Assembly: GCA_021845985.1 (NCBI GenBank)
Contig: JAJZES010000005.1
Span: forward strand, 124,001-188,000
Reading direction: 5' to 3'
Length of the DNA stretch: 64,000 bases
DNA from: Pseudomonadota bacterium
GTDB taxonomy: Bacteria > Pseudomonadota > Alphaproteobacteria > Acetobacterales > Acetobacteraceae
Positions 54,461 through 63,664 of the stretch are shown here, in pieces (within the stretch, counting starts at the first letter, position 1; every line of letters starts with the position of its first letter). The notes below the pieces were generated by a model, which worked only from the letters and a program-made list of their open reading frames with translations, did not search any database and had not been told where the DNA came from. Made by a program: the position numbers and the translations under genes.

Positions 54461-55200
54461 CAGGCGGCAAGGCCCGGCCGGCCGGCGAGGTCGAGCCGTG
54501 CCAGCAGCGCCGCGGTGGCCGCTGCGGCGAAGGCGCGGGGCGCGCGACCGTCCGGCGCGGCCAGCTCGTCGAGCACCCGCGCCAGCGACGCAGGATCGTC
54601 CACGTCGTACCACGGCGGCAGCAACGCCACCTCCAGCCCGAGTTCCGCGGCGCGCGCCAGGGTCTGCCGGGCAACCTCCGGCGTGCTCCAGGCGATGTCG
54701 GCGAACAGCCGCGCGTGCGCTGCCTTCAGCCCGATCAGGTAATAGCCGCCATCCTCGGCCGGACCGAGCACCAGCCGCGGGCCGGGTCGCAGCAGCGCCG
54801 AGGCGGCCTCGATCAGGAAGCCGGTCGGCAGGGTCGGGCTGTCGGCGTTGACCATGCAAACCGCCGCCGCGCCGCTTGCCAGCAGCGTCCGCGCCGCGTG
54901 CAGCAGGCTGCGGCCGATGCCCTCGACCCCTGGCGGCATCGGCCCGGCGCCATCGGCCAGCACCAGTTGCGTGCCCGGCGCCAGCATGCCGGCGAAGCCG
55001 GCATCGGCACCCGCCGGGGCATAGGCGACATAGCCGGCGATCGGCGCCGACCGGCCGGCCAGCGCGATGTTGGCCGTGACATCGCCAAGGAACGCTCCGC
55101 TCAAGGCCGCCGCCTCGGCGCCGGTCAGCGGCGGCACCAACCGGGTCTTCACCGCCCCTGGGCGCGGCGCCTTGGCCATCACCGCCATGGCGCAGCGCAT
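54460..55200 (-). CDS. DUF2064/TIGR04282-type nucleotidyl- or glycosyl-transferase-like protein
   Basis: A 246-residue protein: AVMAKAPRPGAVKTRLVPPLTGAEAA, then GAAAVCMVNADSPTLPTGFL, LVLGPAEDGGYYLIGLK and PPWYDVDDPASLARVLDEL. This is the DUF2064/TIGR04282 family, a GT-A fold related to MobA-type nucleotidyltransferases, annotated as 'arsenosugar biosynthesis glycosyltransferase' where it sits near radical SAM genes. The name may not apply here. Its stop shares a base with the GT-C start, and its ATG with the DoxX stop. Confidence 0.85.
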   Translation of the reverse strand: MRCAMAVMAKAPRPGAVKTRLVPPLTGAEAAALSGAFLGDVTANIALAGRSAPIAGYVAYAPAGADAGFAGMLAPGTQLVLADGAGPMPPGVEGIGRSLLHAARTLLASGAAAVCMVNADSPTLPTGFLIEAASALLRPGPRLVLGPAEDGGYYLIGLKAAHARLFADIAWSTPEVARQTLARAAELGLEVALLPPWYDVDDPASLARVLDELAAPDGRAPRAFAAAATAALLARLDLAGRPGLAA

Positions 55201-55802
55201 CAGCCGACCACCCAGGCGAGCGCGAGGCCGCGCGAGCGGCTGCGCAGCAGCAGCAGCACGTCGGCGCCCAGGCTGCGGCCCGGCGGGTCCACCAGAAACA
55301 GCAATTGGATGACGATGAGGAAGAAATAGGTCCACGGCCACTCGCCGGGCGCCGAGTAAAGGCCGAGCCACAGATTGGCCGCCATTGCCGCCCCCGCCAG
55401 CGCGCCGAGCCGGCTGCACAGGCCGAGCATCAGCGACACCCCGATGGCAACTTCCGTCAGATAAACGAGCGGGCCGAACACGGCGATGTTCGGCACCACC
55501 ACGCGGGCGACCAGATCGCCCTGCGCCGGGATCGCCGCGTGCTGAACCATCTGGTTCATCCAATACACCAGACCGTCGTAGTTGGGCGGGATCTTCCACA
55601 ACGATTGCTGCCACCACAGCACGCCGACGATGAGGCGCAACAGCCAGATCGCGGCATGGCGCGGCGTGCGCTGCTCCGGCCGGCGCGCCGCCGCGGCGAG
55701 TGCCGTGGCCAGGCTGCCGGCCAGCAGCAGCCAGAAAACGCCGGTCGGCCAGTCCGGCTTGGTCAGGAACGCCCATACGTCGTCAGCCGGGTTTGGTCGC
55801 AT
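55200..55802 (-). CDS. DoxX-like membrane protein
   Basis: A 200-residue protein with four or more membrane spans and WLLRLIVGVLWWQQSLWKIPPNYDG, then TEVAIGVSLMLGLCSRLGAL and WPWTYFFLIVIQLLFLVD, which fit the DoxX/MauE-like group of small quinone-linked or electron-transfer membrane proteins. First gene of the coupled operon down to the GT2. A plausible role is electron supply or membrane redox chemistry for the radical SAM or glycan pathway, but this is inference. Confidence 0.78.
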   Translation of the reverse strand: MRPNPADDVWAFLTKPDWPTGVFWLLLAGSLATALAAAARRPEQRTPRHAAIWLLRLIVGVLWWQQSLWKIPPNYDGLVYWMNQMVQHAAIPAQGDLVARVVVPNIAVFGPLVYLTEVAIGVSLMLGLCSRLGALAGAAMAANLWLGLYSAPGEWPWTYFFLIVIQLLFLVDPPGRSLGADVLLLLRSRSRGLALAWVVG

Positions 55803-55855
55803 GGCAGATCGGTCCCTGTCGGTCGCCTTCGATAGTCTCCCCGTGCGCCGCCGCG

Positions 55856-56659
55856 TTACACGCCGAACCCGCAGCCGCGCGCCGCCGCCGCGATCACCGC
55901 CAGCGCAGCGTCCGTGCCGTCCGCCGCGCCCTTCTCGAAATCGCCCTCGATGCGCGCCATCTGATTGGTGACGTGGGCGAAGCACAGCACGCTTCGCCCG
56001 CGCGCGCGGGCGAACGCATAGAGCGCTGCGGTTTCCATCTCGACCGCGACCGCCCCCTGCGCCGCCGCCGCGGCAATCGCCTCCTCGGTCTCGCGATAGG
56101 GCGCGTCGGTGGTCCAACTGGTGCCGCGATGCACCGGCACCGTCAGCCCGGCAAGCGCGCCCAGGGCACGCGCGACGAGCCCCGGATCAGCCTCGGCGAA
56201 CGCCGACGGCGGCAGGTAGTGATGGCTGGTGCCTTCGTCGCGCAATGCCCGGTCGATCAGCACGAAATAGGGGGTCGGGCCGAGCGGCGCGATCTGTCCG
56301 GCCGAGGTGACGCTGAGCAGGAGCTGACAGCCCGAGACAAAGAGCTGCTCGGCGACGAGCACGGCAAACGGCGCGCCGACCGCCAGCCCGACGATGCCAA
56401 TCGGCAGCCGCTCGGCCGTGGTGACATGCAGGTCGGTGTGATAGCAGGCCCAGTCCGGCGCCGGGCGCGTCCGGCCGGCGCGGTGCAGCGTGCGCACCAT
56501 GTCACCGTCCGGGTCGAGCACGCAGACGGCGGGCACCGGACCGGCGGCAAGGCCACGCTGGCGGCGGGCTTCCCGCAGCAGGTTTTCCGGCCGGAATACC
56601 GAGGGCTGGTCGTAGTGCTTCGCCGCGAGCAGACTCGATCGGGCGGCTCCGTCGTGCAT
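55856..56659 (-). CDS. Nucleoside phosphorylase family protein
   Basis: A 267-residue PNP/UDP-phosphorylase type enzyme: SVFRPENLLREARRQRGL at the N-terminus, ADWACYHTDLH-like segment, IGIVGLAVGAPFAVLVAEQLFVSG and the signature VAVEMETAALYAFARARG that binds ribose (Glu-Met-Glu). It splits nucleosides with phosphate for salvage. ATG 56659 has GGAGAG upstream. The frame is open further upstream to 57004, but that part is unlike the family. Substrate not fixed; the chain is longer at the N-terminus than DeoD. Confidence 0.85.
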   Translation of the reverse strand: MHDGAARSSLLAAKHYDQPSVFRPENLLREARRQRGLAAGPVPAVCVLDPDGDMVRTLHRAGRTRPAPDWACYHTDLHVTTAERLPIGIVGLAVGAPFAVLVAEQLFVSGCQLLLSVTSAGQIAPLGPTPYFVLIDRALRDEGTSHHYLPPSAFAEADPGLVARALGALAGLTVPVHRGTSWTTDAPYRETEEAIAAAAAQGAVAVEMETAALYAFARARGRSVLCFAHVTNQMARIEGDFEKGAADGTDAALAVIAAAARGCGFGV

Positions 56660-57151
56660 GCGCTCTCCACTGTGCAGGCTGTAAGCCGGCCGCCAGGGCG
56701 GTCCGGGGCGAGGGCCATCTTCCCGCCGCGGCGCCGCGGCGTCCAGCAGCCCCCTCCGGCCGCCCGGCAAAGGGCCAGCCGCCGCGTCCCCATCAATGAC
56801 GAGCCCCGTGATCGCGCCGGTGTTCAACAGGGACGCGGTGGCCGCGACTTGTTCCACGCCGGCGGTGCGCGCCGCCAGCGCCTGCATGACCTCGAACCCG
56901 TTGGAGGCGCGGTTGCGCGTCAGCGAGCCGATCAGCGAGACCAACCGGGCCTGCGCCGTGCGCGCGCCGGACCAATGCAGCGTGACTTGGTCCAGCGTGC
57001 GGCCTCAACTGACGCCGACGGCGAAGTGCCGAGAGCGTCGCAACATGCTCACGCTGCTGCGGAGTCTGACTCGGAATTGGCGGCTGCCGCGACGTCCTTG
57101 GCGAGCCTGCGGCAGCCGCACTCCCCCTTTATGATGATGCGACGTCCGGCG
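56660..57151. other. 492-base stretch without a recognised gene
   Basis: The minus strand is open from 57004 into the phosphorylase (with RLVSLIGSLTRNRASNGFEVMQALAART inside, hydrophobic and Ala-rich), which could be a remnant of some larger gene, but I cannot match it to a family. Both strands give only short frames otherwise. Confidence 0.4.
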
Positions 57152-57265
57152 TCAGAGGCCGAACGGCACCGCCGTCCACTGGCCGAGACTGGACAGCAGC
57201 CCGGCCAGTTCGAGCAGGACGGAGCCGGTGAGCAGAGCGAGAACCGTCGTGGATCGCGGGACCAT
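57152..57265 (-). CDS. 37-residue membrane peptide with strong ribosome binding site
   Basis: ATG 57265 is preceded by GGAGG at 57271-57275 with 5-base spacing, the best ribosome binding site in the area. The peptide starts MVPRSTTVLALLTG and has one hydrophobic helix (about residues 8-26, VLALLTGSVLLELAGLL), then SSLGQWTAVPFGL and a TGA. A single-span microprotein fits. A perfect 8-3-8 palindrome overlaps the ribosome binding site. No family known to me. Confidence 0.5.
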   Translation of the reverse strand: MVPRSTTVLALLTGSVLLELAGLLSSLGQWTAVPFGL

Positions 57266-57273
57266 TTGCGCCT

Positions 57274-57292
57274 CCATGAGAACGTCTCATGG
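57274..57292. promoter_or_regulatory. 8-3-8 perfect palindrome over the microprotein ribosome binding site
   Basis: CCATGAGA (57274-57281), ACG, TCTCATGG (57285-57292). It overlaps the GGAGG of the 37-codon ORF, so it could be a repressor operator or an RNA hairpin that hides the ribosome binding site. Confidence 0.45.
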
Positions 57293-57403
57293 ATCGCATA
57301 AACCCGTTAAGCCGTGATGAACCCGCTCCCCCGCACCGGCGCCGCCTGAAGCGGCCGATTCCCCCCCGGGCACGCCGAGGGGGGCGCGCGGAGGGCGCGC
57401 GGC

Positions 57404-58795
<1,392 letters not shown>

Positions 58796-58932
58796 GGCGC
58801 TCTCCGTCGTGTCGGTGACGGGGTCAATAATTCACATTGCGGGGCGGAAGTTTATCGGGAAGATGCGTGCGGACGCGCAATTCGGTAAGGAAGTTCACCG
58901 ACCGCGCGTCGCTTTAGTAAAGGCTGTGAAGC
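58796..58932. promoter_or_regulatory. Divergent aceA / ScfR-type regulator control region
   Basis: The 137 bases contain A/T-rich patches (GTCAATAATTCACATTGC and AAGTTTATCGGGAAG) unlike the surrounding genes. The regulator family binds DNA next to glyoxylate and propionate genes, so its site for aceA and for itself is expected here. I cannot identify the exact site. Confidence 0.5.
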
Positions 58933-60333
58933 ATGGCGCGACCTTTGATCGGCCGGACGGTGCGGCGGCTGCGCCTGGAACGGCGCCTGACGCAGCAGGC
59001 GCTGGCCGTGCGGCTCGGCATTTCGGCGAGCTATCTCAATCTCATCGAGCATGACCAGCGCAACATCACCGCCTCGCTGCTGATCCGGGTGGCCGAGACT
59101 CTGGGCGTCGATCTGGCGACGCTGTCGGGCAACAGCGAACGGCAGATGGAGGCGCAGTTGCGCGAGACCTTCGCCGACCCGCTGCTCAACGCCGAGGCGG
59201 TGTCCGAGGAGGAGGTGGCGGCCCTGTCGGCCGCAGCGCCGGCGGCGGCGCGCGCGGTGCTGGCGCTGTATCGTGCCTGGCGGGTGGCGCGCGAGGATGC
59301 CGGCGGCATCGCCCTGCCCTCCGGCCGGCGGCTGCTGCTGCCGACCGAGGAGACGCGCGATTTCTTCAACGACCGGATGAATTATTTCCCGGCGCTGGAG
59401 GCGGCGGCCGAGGCGCTGGGCGGGGAACTCGGCGCCTCGCCGGCGGAGATGAACCATGCGGTCGCCGAGCGGCTGCGCCGGGTGCACGGCATCGCCGTCT
59501 CGGTCGGGCCGCTGGCCGGGGCGCTGCGCCGCTACGACCCGGCGGCGCGCACGCTGATGCTGTCGGAGATGCTGCCGCGCGAGAGTCGCGGCTTTCACAT
59601 GGCGTTTCAGCTTGCCCTGATCGAGGCGCGCGAGGCGGTCGAGGCGGCGGTGGCCGACAGCCCGCCGAGCAGTTCGGAGGCGGCGGCGCTGATCCGCATC
59701 GGCCTGCTCAACTACACCGCCGCGGCGCTGCTGATGCCCTATGCGGCGTTTGCCGCGGCGGCGGCGGCGCTGCGCCATGACGTGGAGGCGCTGGCGGCGC
59801 GCTTCGGCGTCAGTTTCGAGCAGGTCTGCCAGCGGCTGTCGAGCCTGCAGCGGCCGGGGGCGCGCGGAGTGCCGTTTTTCTTCCTGCGCGTCGATCCGGC
59901 CGGGAATGTCAGCAAGCGGTTTTCGGCCGCCGGATTCCCCTTCGCGCGCTATGGCGGGTCGTGCCCGCGCTGGGTGGTGCATACCGCGTTCGCCACCCCG
60001 GGGATGCTGCGGGTGCAGGTGGCGCAACTGCCGGATGGCGCCAGTTTCCTGTGTTTCGCCCGCACCGTCACCGCCGCGGCGCCGCAGTTCGGCGAGCCGC
60101 CGCCGGTGCATGTCATCGCCATGGGGGCGCCGGCCGCGCATGCCGCGGCGCTGGCCTATGCCGACGGCATCGACCTCGACCGCGCGGCGGTCGGCATCGG
60201 CCTGTCCTGCCGCCTGTGCGACCGCCCGGACTGCCGCAGCCGCGCCTTCCCGCCGCTGGAACACCGCCTGTCGCTCGACCCGCACACGGCCGGCGCCAGC
60301 CCGTTCCGGTTCGAGACGCGCAGGGCGGGGTAG
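58933..60333 (+). CDS. ScfR/RamB-family XRE transcriptional regulator of short-chain acyl metabolism
   Basis: A 466-residue protein. Residues 8-63 are a Cro/C1 helix-turn-helix (RLRLERRLTQQALAVRLGISASYLNLIEHDQRNIT). The middle has an IrrE/ImmA-related (M78-like) fold without the HExxH zinc site (FHMAFQLALIEAREA). The C-terminal DUF2083 region ends with IGLSCRLCDRPDCRSRAFPPLE, a Cys-rich signature of the family. RamB of actinobacteria and ScfR proteins sense acyl-CoA status and regulate isocitrate lyase or propionate genes; here the gene is divergent from aceA, which makes this role very likely. Confidence 0.93.
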   Translation: MARPLIGRTVRRLRLERRLTQQALAVRLGISASYLNLIEHDQRNITASLLIRVAETLGVDLATLSGNSERQMEAQLRETFADPLLNAEAVSEEEVAALSAAAPAAARAVLALYRAWRVAREDAGGIALPSGRRLLLPTEETRDFFNDRMNYFPALEAAAEALGGELGASPAEMNHAVAERLRRVHGIAVSVGPLAGALRRYDPAARTLMLSEMLPRESRGFHMAFQLALIEAREAVEAAVADSPPSSSEAAALIRIGLLNYTAAALLMPYAAFAAAAAALRHDVEALAARFGVSFEQVCQRLSSLQRPGARGVPFFFLRVDPAGNVSKRFSAAGFPFARYGGSCPRWVVHTAFATPGMLRVQVAQLPDGASFLCFARTVTAAAPQFGEPPPVHVIAMGAPAAHAAALAYADGIDLDRAAVGIGLSCRLCDRPDCRSRAFPPLEHRLSLDPHTAGASPFRFETRRAG

Positions 60334-60480
60334 GGCAGTGGCGCAGCGTCTGCCGTATGAAGCTGACCGGCGGCAGCGTATGAGGCCGCGTCTGCCGACG
60401 CCGATGGCCGCGCGGTTGCCTCAAGCAAGGCCGCGGCCGCCCGATCAACCCGCCGATCCGCGCCGCGAGGCCCGCCGCCG

Positions 60481-60948
60481 ATGATGGTCAAATCCCACGT
60501 CGTCCTCGGCCTTGCCGCCTGGGCCGCGGCGGCGCCGCTGCTGCATCGTGCGGCACTCGATCCGACCCTGCTGGCGCTTGCCGTTGCCGGGGCGCTGCTG
60601 CCGGACGTGGATCATCCGCAGTCCTGGGTCGGGCGGCGGACGCGCCCGCTGTCCACGCTGATCGGCGCCATGTTCGGCCATCGCGGGCTGACCCATTCGG
60701 CGCTGGCGGTGCTCGGCGGCGCTGTCCTGCTGGTGCAGATCGGCACCCGGCACGGCGCGGTGGCGGCGCTCGCCGTCGGCTATCTGTCGCACCTCGCCGC
60801 CGACATGCTCACCCCGCGCGGCCTGCGGCTGGCCTGGCCGCTGCGGCGCAGTTGGGGCCTGAAACTGTGCCGCAGCGGCTCGCTGATGGAGCCGGTGGTG
60901 GTGCTGGCGCTGGTGCTCGGGGTCGGCTGGTGGCGGTTCGGGCGGTGA
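60481..60948 (+). CDS. YdjM/DUF457-type membrane-bound metal-dependent hydrolase
   Basis: A 155-residue protein with four membrane spans and the conserved polar residues of the YdjM family: KSHVVLGLAAW, LLPDVDHPQSWVGRR, FGHRGLTHSALAVL and YLSHLAADMLTPRG, where His and Asp probably bind a metal. E. coli YdjM is LexA-controlled and of unknown role. The 147 bases between this gene and the regulator hold no recognisable feature. Confidence 0.85.
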   Translation: MMVKSHVVLGLAAWAAAAPLLHRAALDPTLLALAVAGALLPDVDHPQSWVGRRTRPLSTLIGAMFGHRGLTHSALAVLGGAVLLVQIGTRHGAVAALAVGYLSHLAADMLTPRGLRLAWPLRRSWGLKLCRSGSLMEPVVVLALVLGVGWWRFGR

Positions 60949-60963
60949 GCAGGCGGCCCCGGG

Positions 60964-61374
60964 TCACTCGGATCCGGCGGCGTCGAGCGCCGGCGCCTCG
61001 CTTTGATAGCGTGCGACATCAAGGCCGGGATGAAAGCCCCATGCCGCCGCCAGGGCGTCCTCCTGCGGGGCATGGCCGCGCGACCCTCCGGGAACCAGCG
61101 TGTCGGGCACCATCGCCTCACGCGCGCTGATCGACCTCCGGGCGCGTTCGGCGTAGGCGCGCAGCTCGTCTTGGTTCGGGGCGTGCAGCAGCAGGGCGGC
61201 CGCCTCGGCGAGGTAGCCCAGGCGCCGACGGTCGGCAGCGGCGAAATCGGCCAGACTGGGGAGCGTGCCGCGCATCATCGCCGAGACCAGCCGAAACATG
61301 CGGGCCTCCGCCGACCGCCAGGTTTCCCCCGGTCGGCGGTCCAGCGATCTGCCTACGGCGTGGCGGGGGAGCAT
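60964..61374 (-). CDS. Unrecognised protein downstream of the broken nucleotidyltransferase
   Basis: An open frame of up to 136 residues; ATG 61299 (MFRLVSAMMRGTLPSLADF) is a likelier start than 61374, which overlaps the pseudogene. Helical sequence with Arg/Ala-rich stretches such as LAEAAALLLHAPNQDELRAYAERARRSISAREAM. No family recognised; codon use is like real genes. It may be the partner of the nucleotidyltransferase locus. Confidence 0.45.
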   Translation of the reverse strand: MLPRHAVGRSLDRRPGETWRSAEARMFRLVSAMMRGTLPSLADFAAADRRRLGYLAEAAALLLHAPNQDELRAYAERARRSISAREAMVPDTLVPGGSRGHAPQEDALAAAWGFHPGLDVARYQSEAPALDAAGSE

Positions 61375-61686
61375 GATCTCACCAGCGCCACTGCATCGCG
61401 GATATTGGAGCGGACAAAGCCGGTTGAGCCGTCATAATAATCCAGCGCCTCATTGGACCGCCGCTCCAGTGCCTCCGCGTCGAGCTGGCCGGCGGGAGAA
61501 CACGGCATCCAGGTCGGCCGACACGCGGTGCCGTGTATAGACATGCACCGCCACGCCGCCGACGAAGAAGGCGTCGATCGTGCCCTGGAAGCTCGCGGCG
61601 ATCGTCCCGTCGATGCGGCGGATGATCGTCGCCACGGCGCGCATGAACGCCGTGTCCGGCAGCCGCAGCGGCGTCTCGGGGGGCAT
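61353..61686 (-). pseudogene. Decayed DUF6036-type nucleotidyltransferase (internal deletion and frameshift)
   Basis: The ATG at 61686 shares a base with the edd stop (TAATG) and begins [54 protein letters not shown] is the start of a nucleotidyltransferase domain (GG.AVH.Y. then S.DLDA). Then the frame reads out to 61450, while the C-terminal end of the family ([35 protein letters not shown]) is in another frame to 61353. The middle of the domain is missing. It is thus a remnant. Members of this fold are often antitoxin or toxin (MNT/AbiEii-like). Confidence 0.65.
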
Positions 61687-63509
61687 TACGCCGCCGCGAA
61701 AATCGCCGCCCCGGCATCGGCGCGTCCGACATTGGCGCGGAACGCCGCGAACAGTTCCCGCCCGACGCCGTGCGCATTGCCCGACAGATCTGCCTCGGCC
61801 GGCACCCGCTCGGCCCATTCGGCGGGATCGACCAGCACATCGAGCCGGCCCGCCACCGCATCGACGCGGACGATGTCGCCGTCGCGAATGAGCGCGATGG
61901 CCCCGCCATCGGCCGCTTCGGGGGTGACATGGATCGCCGCCGGCACCTTGCCCGAGGCGCCGGACAGCCGCCCGTCGGTGACCAGCGCCACCCGTGCGCC
62001 GCGGTCCTGCAGCACGCCGAGCGGCGGCATCAGCTTGTGCAGTTCCGGCATGCCGTTGGCGCGCGGCCCCTGGAACCGCACCACGGCCACCATGTCGCCG
62101 CTCAGCGTGCCGGCGCGAAACGCCGTCTGCAGCGCCTCCTGGCTGTGAAACACCCGCGCCGGCGCCTCGATGACATGGCGGTCCGGGGCGACGGCCGAGG
62201 TCTTGATCACCGCCCGGCCGATGTCGCCCTCCAGCACCCGCAGCCCGCCGGTGGCGGCGAACGGGGCGGCGGCGCCGCGCAGGATGGCGGTATCGCCGCT
62301 GACCGCGGCGGGGGCGCGCCAGCTCAGCGCGCCATCGGCGGTCAGCCCCGGCTCGGCGACGTAGCCGCGCAGCCCGTGGCCCCACACCGTCTCGACATCC
62401 TCATGCAGCAGCCCGGCATCGAGCAGCTCGCGGATCAGCAACGGCATGCCGCCGGCGGCATGGAAATGGTTCACGTCGGCGCGGCCGTTGGGATAGACGC
62501 GGGCGAGCAGCGGCGTCACCTCGGCGAGGTCGGCGAAATCGTCCCAGGTCAGGCGGATGCCGCCGGCCGCCGCCATGGCGACCAGATGGATGGTCAGGTT
62601 GGTCGAGCCGCCGGTGGCGTGCAGTCCGGCGATGCCGTTGACGAAGGCGCGCTCGTCCAGCACCCGGCCGATCGGGGTATAGGAATTGCCGAGCGCGGTG
62701 ATCGCCAGCGCCCGCCGCGCCGCCTCGCCGGTGAGCGCCGCGCGCAGCGCCGTGCCGGGATTGACGAAGCTGCTGCCGGGCAGATGCAGACCCATGATCT
62801 CCATCAGCATCTGGTTGGTGTTGGCGGTGCCGTAGAAGGTGCAGGTGCCGGGACCGTGGTAGCTCTTCATCTCGGCGGCGAGCAGTTCCGCCCGGCTCGC
62901 CCGCCCCTCGGCGAACAACTGCCGCACCTGGCTTTTCTCGTCGTTGGCCAGACCGGAGGTCATCGGCCCGGCGGGCACGAACACCGCCGGCAGATGGCCG
63001 AAGCTGAGCGCGCCGATGACCAGCCCCGGCACGATCTTGTCGCAGACGCCGAGATAGACCGCGGCATCGAAGGTCTGGTGCGACAGGGCGACGGCGGTGG
63101 CGAGGGCGATCACGTCGCGCGAGAACAGCGACAGCTCCATCCCCGCCTCGCCCTGGGTGACGCCGTCGCACATCGCCGGCACGCCGCCCGCCACCTGCGC
63201 CGTGCCGCCGGCGGCACGCGCGGCGGCGCGGATCAGCTCGGGATACTGCTCGAACGGCTGATGCGCCGAGAGCATGTCGTTATAGGCGGTGACGATGGCG
63301 AGGTTGGGTGTCGCACCCTGTTCCAGCCGCTCTTTGTCGGTCGGACCGCAGGCAGCGAAGGCGTGTGCCTGATTGGCGCAGCCGAGGCCGCGCCGCTTGC
63401 CGGTCGGCGAGGCGGCGGCGTCGATCCGGTCGAGATAGCGGGCGCGTCCGTCATGGCTGCGCCGAATAATCCGCTCGGTGACGTCGCCGAGCCGTGCATG
63501 TAGCCCCAT
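61686..63509 (-). CDS. edd: Phosphogluconate dehydratase (Entner-Doudoroff)
   Basis: A 607-residue IlvD/Edd family enzyme that turns 6-phosphogluconate into KDPG. Fe-S cluster Cys sites: [29 protein letters not shown] and [16 protein letters not shown]. The C-terminal signature is [26 protein letters not shown]. Length and N-terminus [18 protein letters not shown] match Edd, not the shorter sugar-acid or IlvD dehydratases. GGGGAG precedes ATG 63509. KDPG aldolase (eda) is not in the window. Divergent from nadE; four 13-bp repeats lie between. Confidence 0.95.
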   Translation of the reverse strand: MGLHARLGDVTERIIRRSHDGRARYLDRIDAAASPTGKRRGLGCANQAHAFAACGPTDKERLEQGATPNLAIVTAYNDMLSAHQPFEQYPELIRAAARAAGGTAQVAGGVPAMCDGVTQGEAGMELSLFSRDVIALATAVALSHQTFDAAVYLGVCDKIVPGLVIGALSFGHLPAVFVPAGPMTSGLANDEKSQVRQLFAEGRASRAELLAAEMKSYHGPGTCTFYGTANTNQMLMEIMGLHLPGSSFVNPGTALRAALTGEAARRALAITALGNSYTPIGRVLDERAFVNGIAGLHATGGSTNLTIHLVAMAAAGGIRLTWDDFADLAEVTPLLARVYPNGRADVNHFHAAGGMPLLIRELLDAGLLHEDVETVWGHGLRGYVAEPGLTADGALSWRAPAAVSGDTAILRGAAAPFAATGGLRVLEGDIGRAVIKTSAVAPDRHVIEAPARVFHSQEALQTAFRAGTLSGDMVAVVRFQGPRANGMPELHKLMPPLGVLQDRGARVALVTDGRLSGASGKVPAAIHVTPEAADGGAIALIRDGDIVRVDAVAGRLDVLVDPAEWAERVPAEADLSGNAHGVGRELFAAFRANVGRADAGAAIFAAA

Positions 63510-63581
63510 CGCGTCGCTCCCCTCGGAACCCTGGCGACTGGTATAGACAGGCCGGACGCCGCGTTCCACCCCGCGCTGGCG

Positions 63582-63633
63582 CGGCACGGATTGTCGGCAC
63601 GGATTGCCGGCACGGATTGCCGGCACGGATTGA
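63582..63633. repeat. Four tandem 13-bp repeats between edd and nadE
   Basis: CGGCACGGATTG followed by T, C, C and A in turn: 63582-63594, 63595-63607, 63608-63620 and 63621-63633. Twelve of 13 positions are constant. They lie 72 bases before the edd start and 31 before the nadE start. The 13-bp spacing is about 1.25 helical turns. Confidence 0.9.
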
Positions 63634-63664
63634 TCGACCGGCCGGCGGGGCCTAGCTTCCGCCG

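Noticed and set aside
50047-55802. A RiPP (modified peptide) cluster because of the radical SAM/SPASM gene
   Set aside because: No short precursor peptide or peptide transporter or protease gene was seen around it; the neighbours are glycosyltransferases.
63582-63633. 13-bp repeats as a replication origin (iterons) or CRISPR
   Set aside because: No replication initiator gene nearby, only four units and no spacers; a chromosomal intergenic repeat is the simpler reading.
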